This document shows, in pieces, positions 1-10,839 of a stretch of DNA of 64,000 bases; position 1 is the stretch's first letter, and the number at the start of each line of letters is the position of its first letter. The DNA is taken from the NCBI GenBank assembly GCA_023053685.1, contig JALIGW010000013.1, positions 18,126,501-18,190,500 on the forward strand. Reading direction: 5' to 3'. The notes below the pieces were generated by a model. The model was given only the letters and a program-made list of their open reading frames with translations, ran no database searches and was not told where the DNA came from. This stretch comes from Diadophis punctatus similis. Taxonomy: Eukaryota; Chordata; Lepidosauria; Squamata; Dipsadidae. A program made the position numbers and the translations under genes.

Positions 1-1830
1 ACAATCATATTAGTCTCTATCCGTCCAATATATTTCAACATCACATCGTTTTGTATCTTGATAGTTCATCTTTTAATAGTTCAATAAATTCGAATTTGTC
101 GAGTCGTCTCCCGTCTAATCCCGAACCTCCATCTCCTTTTCCCCAGCTATCTGATTCAGGCACTCCTTTTGGATTTTTGAATCTATTTCCTTTTGATCCA
201 TCAAAGGTGGCTTCCCCTCCTCCTCCTCTTTTATTTTCATACATCCTTCCTCTGGAATCTTGGATATATCAGCCTTTAGAACATTGACATAAAATTCAGT
301 AGCTTTTTTTATCGTGTTGAGCCGGTATCTTTTTCCAGAAAATTTCACTGCTACTCCAACTGGCGCTTCCCATTTATATTGTAAATTTAATCTCTTAAAT
401 TCATCAATCAAAAAAGTATAGCTTTTTCTGGCTTTAAGCATTTTAGAGGGGATTTCTTTCCAAATCTTTAGTTCCTGACCATTCACCATAAGATTATTGT
501 TAAACGTTGCTTGTATAATTCTGTTCCGTAGAGCTCTTGTGGTAAAATATATGACAATATCCCTTGGTAAATGCTTTTGTTTAGCGTACCACGAATTGAT
601 TCTGTATATTTTGTCGATTTGTGTAGCCAATTCCGCTTTAGAAATTCCAGACACCTGATCCAATATGTCAACCATCCTGCCTTTTAAATTTTCATATAAT
701 CCTTCTTTCAAACCTCTAATCCTTATAGCAACTTCCATGGATCTGAACTGAGTCATTAAGACCTCTTTTTCAAAATTTGCAATGTCATTTTGGATTTTAT
801 CTATGTAATTCACCGAAGTTGCCAAAGCTTGTTTATTTGTTTCAATACGTTCTGCCAAAACTTCAATATTTGTTGCTAAGCCTTTGCAAACCTCTAACAC
901 ATCAAATCTTAGTTGTTGGTTCATATTCTTCAAAGCAGCCTGCATTTTTTTATCTATCTCACTTATTTTCTGGTTAAATTCCAAAGTAAGTTCATGTTTC
1001 ATAATCTTTAAATTATTTAATAAATTTTCAGGTGTCAAAAGCTGTGGAGGTGTTAACTCAGTGTTAAATTGCATTTTAGAAATATATCCAGATGAATAGT
1101 CATTTCTTTTAGTCAAAACAATCTTTCCAGACTTTGAAGCCATTGGTGTTTCAAAAGAGTACAAAAAAGAAAGAAAGCCAGATGCCTGATTAAAGTTCTT
1201 TCCAGTTTAAAAATCAGATAGTCTTTTATTATTGGAAATATTTCTATTATAACTTTAATCCAGAGTTAGGAGACAGAGAGAGAAAAAACCATTTTTCCAA
1301 ATTAAAAGTTTCCATAAGAGAGAGAGAAGAAAAAAAAAAAGCCTCTGGGAAAACGAAAGTCACTTTCACTTCTCAATCGCCATATTGTTACTCTGTTTCC
1401 TTTGTTCCCTTGCCGAAGTGAAAGCTTACCCAGGAGTTGAAAAAAAAGGAAAAAAGAGGTTTCAGTACTTGCCCATCTCACGCCTGTTTCTCTCTGTCTG
1501 CTTCTGTAGTTTAAATATAATTATAAATCCCATTCTTGAAGCAGCGGCTGGTCACGACATCTAGCTCTGCAAAAGCAGAGGTTTCCTGATCTTCGGAGCT
1601 GGAGACAGGCTGCATGGGGAGCTCTCCCTTTGCGCCCTACCAGATGGCTCCTAGGGCGCTGGGGGGGCTCTACCCCACCTGTCAGGCTCTCATCTCTCCC
1701 CTTTGCCCGGGGAAGAGATTTCAAAGCCGCCAGACAGCTGTTCTGGCGGCTTTTAACAAAGATCGGAAAGGCGTCCAACGAGGGACGTCCGCGATGAAGC
1801 GCTCCAAACCGGAAGTCAGAAATGAAAACT
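1..1830 (-). mobile_element. 5' portion of an L1-type LINE (5' UTR plus ORF1)
   Basis: The minus strand reads a 5' UTR from about 1830 down to 1144, then ORF1 down to 115. Within the UTR, 1520-1810 is GC-rich with several CpGs, as in many L1 promoters, and 1260-1360 is purine-rich. The 5' end (about 1805-1830) is an estimate from the change in base composition. The 3' end and any target duplication lie outside the window. Confidence 0.7.
115..1143 (-). CDS. L1 LINE ORF1 protein (RNA-binding chaperone), intact
   Basis: Open frame of 342 codons from the ATG at 1143-1141 (MASKSGKIV...) to a stop at 115. A longer reading begins with TTG at 1164, but ATG is the better start. The layout is that of L1 ORF1p: a heptad-rich coiled-coil region roughly in the second quarter, an RRM-like stretch with VAIRIRGLKEG, and a C-terminal domain with PRDIVIYFTTRALRNRIIQ and KIWKEIPSKMLKARKSY. 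ORF1p trimers bind L1 RNA and are needed for retrotransposition. The frame has no internal stop, so this copy is fairly young. ORF2 (endonuclease and reverse transcriptase) would lie to the left of base 1 and cannot be seen. A parasitic gene, not a host gene. Confidence 0.85.
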   Translation of the reverse strand: MASKSGKIVLTKRNDYSSGYISKMQFNTELTPPQLLTPENLLNNLKIMKHELTLEFNQKISEIDKKMQAALKNMNQQLRFDVLEVCKGLATNIEVLAERIETNKQALATSVNYIDKIQNDIANFEKEVLMTQFRSMEVAIRIRGLKEGLYENLKGRMVDILDQVSGISKAELATQIDKIYRINSWYAKQKHLPRDIVIYFTTRALRNRIIQATFNNNLMVNGQELKIWKEIPSKMLKARKSYTFLIDEFKRLNLQYKWEAPVGVAVKFSGKRYRLNTIKKATEFYVNVLKADISKIPEEGCMKIKEEEEGKPPLMDQKEIDSKIQKECLNQIAGEKEMEVRD

Positions 1831-2990
1831 TTTGTAGTAATTCCCTTTGGTTTATTTCATGCCTCTGCTCCAGAACATGTAAACCAATTTTGAGAATCTG
1901 GGCTCTAATGATATTGTCCAATGTCTAGTCAACACTCCATTGTATACGGATAACTACATTGAAACCATGCCATCCCATCCAAGTGGTGAGGCAAGACTCA
2001 CTATTGGAGATGGTAAACATAGCAGACAAACCACACAGTTGTGGTAAAGCTGCATTGATGACAATGGTGGCCGTAATGTTGTTGCAGGCATCAGAGTATT
2101 GGATCACTGGACATCATATTTCAGAATGTCAAATGTGACAGACCAAATAGAAGAACTGAGTACCTTATTCCATCACCAACTCCAATATTCCTTTCTCCAA
2201 CAAATTACTCTTCTCCATTATTTTTTTCCAAGCTGTTGTTTAACACTTCACATTGCTACAACACTAGATGGTCCTCTTTCCGTTTTCACTTTCACTTTCC
2301 TACACTTTTGTCTTCTCTGTGTCTCAACTCTTCAAAAGCCTATAACCAGAGTCCAAAACACTCATTCTACTCCTTTTATACTATTGTCTGTCAGACTCCT
2401 CTAATACAATCACTTCATTTTTTGCTCTTCCATCATCCTTTGTTTCCAACACTTTCTATTTCTGCCTCTTCTTCCTTTGATTTTCTAGACCTCTTTTTCC
2501 ATATATCCAGTGTAAATTCAGTTATTCATTTATTTCTTACTAATCATCCAAAGATATTAACAGAAGAAAATCTGTTGCAGGCTGAAAAAAACCCCATGCC
2601 ATATGCTACCACTACTATGTGTGTGTTTTCTGTTTGTGTATATGCATCAGTGTGAATCATCATTTCATTGTTTCTGAGTATTTATTGTAGGTTGTTTTTT
2701 TTAACACATAGTCTTTTCCAATTGTTAGAGGAGCAGAGTATTATTACATCCATTTTTTTCCTTGGTCTATTTTACTCCTTTTCTATTCAATTTCAGGTTT
2801 GGTTAATCTTATCCAAGAATATCTTCACTGTATTAGTTTTAATATCTACAGACATTCATTGTTTCATCACTGCTCTGTGACATTTACACGATCAATAATA
2901 TATTACCACACTTTTTTCATCCATGTCTTTGTTGAAAGAAAAAAATATCACTGTAATTTTTAGTAGTAGAAGTTACAGTATGAAAGACAG
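1831..2990. other. unassigned AT-rich stretch
   Basis: T- and C-rich sequence on the plus strand. Its open frames are short and show no recognisable domain or splice structure. It may be old repeat debris. I see no gene here. Confidence 0.4.
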
Positions 2991-2997
2991 AAATAAT

Positions 2998-3640
2998 TGC
3001 AGAATCAAGGAATTATATAGTCAGAAGAGGCCATCAAATCCAACTCTCCAGACAGTGAAACAGACCATCCTAAGTAGATGAATCATTAGACGCATGTTGA
3101 ATATGTCTGGTGATGGAGAATGCTACCTCCATCAATAAAGGTTTTTATTTTATCATCTTTTATCATCTTTCATGTGTTTTCAGAATCTTCCTCTTTGTCT
3201 CCTAAGACCCAGTTCCTTCAGTGTCTCCTCATAAAACTTAATTTCCAATTCCTTGAACATCCTGATTGTTTTTCTCTGCATTATTCCAGTTTTCTCAGAA
3301 TCTATCTTTAAATATACTCAGAACTGAACATTATACTGAAAATGAGGTCTGGCCATGCAGAGTATAATGTGTGTGTTGCTTCCAGTTGCTTGTAAATTAG
3401 ATTTCTCTTGAAGCAGCTTAGAATTGCATTTGCTTTTTTAGCAGCCATGCTGACTCATATTCAATTTGTGATTACTTATTATTCCAAGAGCTTTTCTACT
3501 TTCATTTTTCACCCACCCGATTCCTGTACAAAACTTGCTTTTTCTTAAGTGAAGAACTTTGCATTTGTGTTGAGACATTTTATACTGATACTTTCAGTCC
3601 AACTTTAATATATCAAGATAGACTTAAATTTGTTTTTGTC
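2998..3640 (-). mobile_element. CR1-like LINE 3' part, degraded
   Basis: On the plus strand it begins with the inverted CR1 3' end (agaggccatcaaatccaac, then a tggtgatggagaatgc block). It continues through a T-rich stretch resembling the reverse complement of the CR1 3' UTR, with cagaactgaacattatac and ctgactcatattcaattt. No usable reading frame remains. Confidence 0.55.
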
Positions 3641-3649
3641 TTCTAGAGT

Positions 3650-3812
3650 AGAGGTGGTCATTGCCAGCCACATTCAGGGAGAGGCGACCGGAGGACCGGT
3701 TTGGGGGCGTGGCCAGCGGGCCAGCGCTGCCGGTTCGTCGAGCGGGGGCAAATTTCCGCCACCGGTTCGGCCAAACGGGTCCGAACCGGCAGCAACCCAC
3801 CACTGATAGGTG
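3650..3812. mobile_element. short GC-rich hAT-like element
   Basis: A CpG-rich island in AT-rich surroundings. Its ends resemble the other hAT-like repeats of this window: gaggtgg on the left and acccaccactg on the right. The inside contains ggtttgggggcgtggcc and ccgaaccggcagcaaccc, close to the 33096-33391 element. I could not find a clean 8-bp duplication, so the borders are approximate. Confidence 0.5.
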
Positions 3813-5851
3813 GGCAAAAAAGCAATGAGAGTAATAGGAATGACTTCTGACTTCCTGCCATCTTCCCCATTGACTTTGCTTGTAAGAAGCTGGCTGATTA
3901 TGGCAACACCGAAACAGCCACAATTTCCCCAAATTTCAACTCTATGGGAATCATGGGTCCTGGATTTTGGATGCATTCTGTAAGTTAGCCCATTTTAAGG
4001 TACATAGATTCAAAAATTGTTGACTTATGAGCCACCCTTTCACCCAACTGAAGGTTATAAACAATCAAACAGATATGAGAGTTTTAGTACCAATATAAAT
4101 GTATATAAATGTTGATTGGTTTATATAAGCAACTAGAGTGTATGAAGGCTTGTAATACCACAAGGGCCACCTTTTTCTTTGATGGATTAATATTGCTAGA
4201 GGAAGTTTGGTGGTTGATTTTTTACAACTACGGTACATTTCCTAATTTGTGGCACTTCTTTTTTGCTCTTAGTAAATTATTTGCTCATATTCATATTGCA
4301 AAAATGAAATGATCCTCTTCATAACATTAGGTATAAATACATTTCTGTTTTTAGATGGCCAGTTGTTGAACTGTTAAACTGTAATGGCATCAAATAATAT
4401 TAAAACAGAACACTACATAGCATGCATTATATTCATCAATAAATAATTATTATATATGAAAGAAATGCAGCAAAAACAGCATTAACAAAATCCATAAAGA
4501 GTGTCTCCAGAATTTATACAATTAAAATAACACCAGATTTCAACAAATTAATTTATCTAAACCTTCTAAGGTATACTGTTATAATTAATTATCAGTAGCA
4601 CTGTTTTTAAGAAAATCTGTACTGCAGCATTATATATATCAACGTTTTGGGCACGAATAGATTGAAGCTTATTTCTTTGTAGTATTTGACATAGAACAAT
4701 AAACATATAAAAGTTTTTATTTAAAATAGACCTTACAGTAGGTGTGTCCACTCCATGGCCCATGAATGGACAGCTAGTAAAGTGGGCCCACAAGATAATT
4801 AAAAAATAAAGGAAGTTTGTTATTTGTATACATTAAATATATATTTTGCATGCAGCTCAAGACAATTCGCCTTCACTCAATGCAGCCCAGGAAAGTCTAA
4901 AGGTTGAAAAACCATGGTTACTCAGGGACACAGAAAAAATAGAATAAGCTTCCTGTTGAAGTAATGGAGAAACATAATTTCTATATCTATCATATTTAGA
5001 TATTGTCTATGTGATACTTTGGACATGTGAAAGATATTGCATAAATACAATATAAACATTGAATTGATGTTTGCTTCTGTGTATTTTGCAGTGCAGTAAA
5101 TAGGTATTTGAATAATCAGGATTTGATATCATTAAGAATATTGCTAATATATATTGTTTCACTTTTTATTTGTTATACTCCAATTCATTTGAGCAAGGAG
5201 CTCAGGAAATCTTCCTATAACAAAATATATCATACTGTTACCCAATGCCTTTAAAAAAAATTACAAAACACTTTTTAGGGGCAATGCTTTTAACAAAAAA
5301 ACTAGACTGAGGAAAACAAATCTTAGTGCTTTTTTAGATAGCTGCCTTTCCCTGCAAAACACCACCCCTCGATTTTCTCGGCCCTCTCTTATTTGGGATT
5401 CAGTTATTTTGCAGAAGGGAAATGGTGCTGGCGAAAGTTTTGGAAAGAAGGAAGTGGCTAAGAAGGGGAAAGCCACTCAATTCCTCTTTTTTTCGATGCA
5501 AAACACTTTCAGTTATCACGTGTGACTGCGGCGTTTCATACAATTTGGCCTTTGGGAGAAATAATCTGTGGTGTTGTATATACTGTAATAAGTTCTGATT
5601 TTATCTAAAATCAGATATTGACCATTGTGCAATAGTCTGGATTAAAAATGTATAATTCAGGATTGAGTCCTGAATAGTAGTTGCTATAGGAAGGGCAAAT
5701 TTATTAGATATTTATCAGCTATGGTGGGGACCATCTGATCAATTTGTATCATATATTTCTGCATGCTTATAAGCAGCATAGTGTAGGTGTTACTGCAAGA
5801 TTATAACACAACTATAAAGCTTGCATGGCAATTGCAGTGGATTAATCCATA
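3813..5851. other. unassigned AT-rich intergenic or intronic stretch
   Basis: I see no coding exon, RNA gene or recognisable repeat family. The short open frames on both strands lack codon bias and domains. Confidence 0.4.
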
Positions 5852-5853
5852 TA

Positions 5854-6495
5854 CAGTTAGAACTCAAGTTACGACCACAATTGAGCCCAAAATTTATGTT
5901 GCTAAGTGAAACATTTGTTAAGTGAGTTTGCCCAATTTTGAGATTTTTCTTGCCACAGTGATTAAGCAAATCATTAAATTTGTTAAGTTAGTAACATGGT
6001 TGTTAAGTGAATCTGGATTCCCCATTGACTTTGCTCTTCAGAAGTTTGCAAAAGGGGGATCACATGACCCCAGGACACTACAATGGTCATAAATATGAAT
6101 TAATATGAGCCGAGGTGGCGCAGCAGTTAGAGTGCAGTACTGCAGGCCACTTTAGCTGACTGTGATCAGCAGTTCAGCTGTTCAAATCTCACTGGCTCAA
6201 GGTTGACTCAGCCTTCCATCCTTCCGAGGTAGGTAAAATGAGGACCCAGATTGTTGGGGGCAATATAAATATACATTGGTTAATGGTGTAAACCGCTTAG
6301 AGAGTGCTTGCACTTTGAGGCGGTATATAAGTCTCACTAATAAATAAATAATAAATAAATAATTGCCAAACATTCAAATTTGACCATGGGGATGCTACAA
6401 TGGGTGTGTGAAAAATGGTCATAAATCACTGTTTTCAGTGCTGTTGTAACTTTGAATGGTCACTAAATGAACTGTTGTAAGACGAGGACTACCTG
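5854..6495. mobile_element. TA-flanked DNA transposon relic (Tigger/mariner-type) split by a SINE
   Basis: The left end reads TA-CAGTTAGAACTCAAGTTACG. The right end read in reverse gives TA-CAGGTAGTCCTCGTCTTAC. Both share the form CAGnTAG..CTC..nTTAC and sit directly inside TA dinucleotides, as Tc1/mariner/pogo elements do. The body has the repeated gttaagtga and ggtcataaat phrases typical of such non-autonomous copies. A tRNA-derived SINE (6107-6361) interrupts it. Confidence 0.6.
6107..6361 (+). mobile_element. tRNA-derived SINE (Sauria-type), AAATAAAT tail
   Basis: The head is tRNA-like with an internal pol III A box (TGGCGCAGCAG at 6116) and B box (GTTCAAATCTC at 6180). The body contains gactcagccttccatccttc and gaggacccagattgttgg. 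The 3' end reads ccgcttagagagtgcttgc, then ggcggtatataagtc and an AATA-rich tail. It was inserted into the older TA-flanked element. Three related copies occur in the window. Confidence 0.75.
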
Positions 6496-6885
6496 TACAA
6501 AGAAAGTTCCTTTAGTTCAATGTTGTCGGCCTCAGCAATTTTTAAAGATTCATGGAATTCAACCCCATGTTGGCTGGGGAATTCTGGAAGCTTAGCTGAT
6601 TTATCCTAGCAGACGTTCATTTAAAGTCAGGATGCGAATTATTAAAAAAAAAAGTTTTCTTGGATAAAACTTGAGAAGTGGCACCTTTTTTTCCTTTTAG
6701 AAAGAAAAAGGTATCACTTCCTCTATGGATTATATTGTTGAAAGTTTTTCGTAGATTTAAAGGTTAAGAGGCTTCATTCAAAGGGAATTTCCATAATTTG
6801 TATTTTATTTATTTATTTGCTTGCTTGCATCCTTCCTTTATTGCTTTTACAAATAACTCGAGTTGGTGAACATATCCAACACACA

Positions 6886-7281
6886 TTCCTCCTCCTATAT
6901 ATAGCAGTGTTCCAATATCTCAGGGGTTGCCACAAAGAAGAGGGAGTCAAACTATTCTCCAAAGCACCTGACGGTAGAACAAGAAGCAACCGGTGGAAAC
7001 TAATCAAGCAGAGAAGCAACTTAGAACTAAGGAGAAATTTCCTGACAGGACAATTGATCAGTGGAACAGCTTGCCTCCAGAAGTTATGAATGCTCCAACA
7101 CTGGAAGTTTTTAAGAAGATGTTGGATAACCATTTGTCTGAAGTGGTGTAGGGTTTCCTGCCTAAGCAGGGGGTTGGACTAGAAGACCTCCAAGGTCCCT
7201 TCCAACTCTGTTATTCTATTCTATTCTATTCTATTCTATTCTATTCTATTCTATTCTATTCTATTCTATTCTATTCTATTA
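6886..7281 (+). mobile_element. CR1 LINE 3' end with (ATTCT)n tail
   Basis: The conserved C-terminal coding and 3' UTR block of squamate CR1: gtgttccaatatctcagg, cttgcctccagaagtt, gctccaacactggaag, and the terminal ggactagaagacctccaagg with cccttccaactctg. It runs straight into (ATTCT)n at about 7211-7280. It is 5'-truncated, as is usual for target-primed insertions. Confidence 0.85.
7211..7280 (+). repeat. (ATTCT)n microsatellite
   Basis: About 13 nearly perfect 5-bp units directly continuing the CR1 3' terminus. The array is part of, or grew from, the LINE tail. Confidence 0.95.
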
Positions 7282-7282
7282 A

Positions 7283-7436
7283 TTTTTTCCATAACAACCA
7301 CCCTATGAGAGAGGTTGAGCTGAGAGAGTGATTAGCCCATAATCACCCAGCTGGTTTTCATGGCTAAGGTGGAATTTCAATTCATGATCTGCCACTTTCT
7401 AGCCTGATGCCTTAATCACTAGATCAAACTGGCTGT
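7283..7436 (-). mobile_element. tRNA/CORE-type SINE, degraded
   Basis: On the plus strand it reads aacaaccaccctatgagag, then ggttgagctgagagagtg, cacccagctgg and finally cttaatcactagatcaaact. That is the inverse of a tRNA-headed SINE with a conserved core. Divergent, with no pol III boxes intact. Confidence 0.5.
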
Positions 7437-7906
7437 CTATTCGGTGTTGGCAAAAGACAGTTATTACATTTGTTCAAATGTATTCCACATGATACTCTAG
7501 CTAGATGGAAAAGTCTTTATAGTTTAAAAAGTTGTGTTTGTAGTGAGCAATATAGGTTTCAGTCAAATGATAGAAAAGAATGATATTCAGTAAGCCATTC
7601 TTTAGGATTGTATCTTGATTCTGTGCAACAAATAAGTAGTTGTTTTATACATCATTTCCTGGAGGTGGCAATTTTCATTTTGATTTAAGATAATCAGAAA
7701 AATCAGAAAAAAGCACAATGTGTTAAAAATAAGATTTCTTTTTAGTTATAAAAATCTATAATTGGGATGTTTATCACAGTTCGGACTACTGTGCCAAATC
7801 CATTGAAAAACTTCTTTTTAGATTGGATTTTTATGTTTGTGTGAAGGCCGTGCATACAGAACATCCTTTTTTGTGTGTTCATAAATTTTACACACAGCTG
7901 TTGTAT
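7437..7906. other. unassigned stretch
   Basis: No gene, RNA gene or repeat family recognised. Confidence 0.35.
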
Positions 7907-7908
7907 TA

Positions 7909-8564
7909 CCGTATTTTTTGGAGTATAAGGCGCACCTAGCTTTTAGAGGAGGAAAACAAGGAAAAAAGTATTCTGAACCAAATGGTGTAGTAATATATTA
8001 TTTAATAAAATTCCAGTGTAGCAGAATACTTTTTACAGCCATGTACACTTTTTACAAACTTCAAACTTGACAGGTTTAAGACTTGTGGACTTCAACTCCC
8101 AGAATTCCTCCTCCAGTCATGCTAGCTCAGGAATGGGAGTTGAAATCCACAAATCTTAAACTTGCCAAGTTTGAAGACCCTTGCACCCCTAACCTCTAAC
8201 CCAGGGGTTTTCAAACTTGACAGCTTTAAGACTAGTGGACTTCAATTCCCAGAATTCCTTCTCCAGTCATGCTAGATGGGGTAATTAGAAGGCAAAAAGA
8301 CCCCCTTTTTGTGAAAAATGGACCGTTTTTTGCAAAAACGAGGCATGCAAAGGGTTTGGGAAGCCTGCAGAGCACTCCTAGGGCGTGGGGGAAGGCAAAA
8401 ACACCTCCGTTTTTGCGAAAAATGGCCCGTTTTTTGCAAAAATGGGATGGAGGGGTGGGGCTTCTGGAGGCCAAAAATGGCTGTATTCGGTGTATAAGAC
8501 GCACTGACATTTCCACCCTCTTTTTGGGGTCAAAAAGGTGGGTCTTATACTCCGAAAAATACGG
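7909..8564. mobile_element. TA-flanked non-autonomous DNA element, 656 bp
   Basis: Terminal inverted repeats of about 28 bp begin CCGTATTTTTTGGAGTATAA on the left; the right end reversed begins CCGTATTTTTCGGAGTATAA. TA lies immediately outside each (7907-7908 and 8565-8566). Inside are copies of a hairpin-forming repeat (8060-8280) and two diverged direct copies of a gaaaaatgg/ccgttttttgcaaaaa block (8310-8345 and 8415-8450). The open frames here are by-products of the repeats. Confidence 0.65.
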
Positions 8565-8566
8565 TA

Positions 8567-9130
8567 AGTCTATACCTGTGCCATTTGAAAATGTGTGGTT
8601 TAGTTTCAAATCTTTTGCAAAAGGGATATAAACTGCTGCTTCGTACTGAAAATCTTCCAGCTGTGCTAGCTTTGATTCTTTTTTTTTTAATGGGGGGAGC
8701 AGTAAGGAAGCATGCATGCCTTATTTATGATTATTATCAATATGATTCTGCTGAATTTCTTTTATTGTGAGCTGCAAATTTGGCCGATTTTTTTTTCAAA
8801 TTTGGCAGAAAATAGTTGCACAAATCGCTGCCTGTAGTTTTGTATACCCTCTTTTCTAGTGCATTTGTTTTCATGCATCATCTGTATGCCTCACAAATAT
8901 TTTTTTTTAAATAGGACAGTATGTTTTTGAATGTACTTTACCTTGGCTATGCTCTTCTAGGTGTAATTTGAGATGAATATCTTGTAAATCATTAAACCAA
9001 ATTGCAAAAGAGTTCTCAAAATTCTGAGGGACCTGGTTTCTTAACTTTCCTTGCAACTAACTTCCAAATTTTTAGAAATAAAAGTGGCAAACCTGGATGC
9101 TAATACAGTATGCAGCTGAAACGGATTATA
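8567..9130. other. unassigned AT-rich stretch
   Basis: T-rich, with no recognisable exon or repeat family. Confidence 0.35.
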
Positions 9131-9134
9131 TTTT

Positions 9135-9612
9135 GAATCAAGGAGAGATTCAACCAGCAGTGAAATCTATTTACCTTCCCTACCGGTTCAGAAGCGTGCG
9201 CTATTTCACCCTCTGCACAAGCGCAGAAGGCTTTGCGCATGCACAGAGGGTTAAAAAAAGAAAATAGCGACGTCCGGGTGGGTGGGAGGAGCCTCGCGCT
9301 GCCGTCACTACCGGTTCTCCGAACCACCGGCAGCCGCTACCGGTACGCCCGTACCGGGCTGAACTGGTAGCATTTAACTCCTGGATTCAACCTAGAAATA
9401 AGGAGGAACTTTCTGACAGTGAGAACGATCAATCAGGGGAACAGCTTGCCTTCGGAAGTTGTGGGAGCTTCAATACTTGAGACTTTCAAGAAGAGATTGG
9501 ACTGCCATTTTTCAGAAATGGTGTAGGGTCTCCTGCTTGAGCAGGGGGGGGGGGGGTTGGACGACCTACAAGGTCCCTTCCAACTCTGTTAATCTGTTAA
9601 ATCTGTTAAATA
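9135..9612 (+). mobile_element. CR1 LINE 3' end, split by a hAT-like element
   Basis: The CR1 3' block resumes after the inserted element: ctagaaataaggaggaac, cagcttgccttcggaagtt, then gttggacgacctacaagg and cccttccaactctgttaa. The part left of 9155 (aatcaaggagagattcaac) fits the upstream CR1 sequence. Its tail is (ATCTGTTAA)-like rather than ATTCT. Confidence 0.7.
9155..9383. mobile_element. hAT-like MITE with 8-bp target duplication GATTCAAC
   Basis: GATTCAAC is present at 9147-9154 and again at 9384-9391. The element starts CAGCAGTGAAATC and ends GCATTTAACTCCTG, an imperfect terminal inverted repeat. The inside is CpG-rich with accggttc/gaaccaccgg motifs. It was inserted into an already resident CR1. 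Confidence 0.8.
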
Positions 9613-9614
9613 TG

Positions 9615-10395
9615 CCTAAACTTGCAGTGGCAATTTTATATTCTATTATTTATCCAGTATATTTTTAATTAGTACATATGCCATAACAATCCTGTTCTGC
9701 AAGGTTTCAACTTCCTCCAAAGACAATGGCCATGAAAACTCCTGCTACAATAGTTGTTCAGGGAAGCTGCTGCTACTACCTCCAGAAATAACATTTTTGG
9801 AACCATAGAAGTTCTGACCTGTAATTAAATTTTAAATTCCTTTTCTATTGCAGAATATCTTGGCCTAAAGAGAACTTGTTTTCCATTAATATTTGTTAAT
9901 TTGATCAAATATTTATTGACGCATGGGGATACTTTTAAATAATAACAGTGAGATATTGAATGACCTGCTTTGGACTTCGTTTTGATCAGACCATTTTGCA
10001 AATAGTTAAACAATGACCAAACAGTCTCTTTGCTTGTATTTCAGATTTCATGTAAAAGCATCAGAAAGATTGGCAGCTGAATTGATGTGATATCTGTGGA
10101 AAATGAATTAAAGCAACATGACCAAGGCTTATTTCGCGTTCTGCAATTATACTGAGCAAGTGTTAAATTGGCTCTAGTTACTCTGTGATTTTCAGCTTTT
10201 CCTTGACAAACCAGAAAGGTAACCTTTTAATTTATTATCATAGCTTAGGCATAGCTGAGGGATAAGGCATTTTCTACCAAGCATCTGTAATATCCGTGTT
10301 GAACTGGTTTTGATTCAGAGTAGGATTCCAATCCAGTCTTGCAAATACTTTTTCTGTAATCTTATATATGCTTGACAAAATAAATAAATAAATAA
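9615..10395. other. unassigned stretch
   Basis: No supported gene or repeat. A short AAATA-rich run ends it at 10380-10400. Confidence 0.35.
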
Positions 10396-10398
10396 AAT

Positions 10399-10835
10399 AA
10401 ATACTGAACTTCTATGTCCTACCTGTCAATGACTACTTCAGCTTCAACCGCAACAATACACGAGCCCACAATAGATACAAACGTAAGGTAAACCACTCCA
10501 AACTCAATTGCAGAAAATACGACTTCAGCAACAGAGTGGTCAATGCCTGGAATGCACTACCTGACTCTGTGGTTTATTCCCCAAACCCCCAAACCCCCAA
10601 CCTTAGACTGTCTACCATTGACCTCACCCCAGACCGCCTAAGAGGTCTGTAAGGGGCATGCATAAGCGCACCAATGTGCCTACCGTCCCTGTCCTACTGT
10701 CCCCATGTATTCGTAAACATCTCATATATTCATTACCATGTTTATACATTTTATGTATTCACAATCATGTTTATACTTTTTCTTAATCATATATATGCTT
10801 GACAAAATAAATACATAAAAATAAATAAATAAATA
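10399..10835 (+). mobile_element. LINE (CR1/L2 group) C-terminal and 3' UTR fragment
   Basis: The plus strand encodes a fragment with RKYDFSNRVVNAWNALPDSV, the C-terminal signature of vertebrate LINE polymerases of this group. It is followed by a 3' UTR with aagaggtctgtaaggggc, gcataagcgcaccaatgtg and tgcttgacaaaataaata. A second copy of the 3' UTR is at 51470-51775. Confidence 0.65.
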
Positions 10836-10839
10836 TCCA

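Noticed and set aside
6107..6190. tRNA gene
   Set aside because: A and B boxes are present, but the acceptor and anticodon stems do not fold properly and a SINE body follows.
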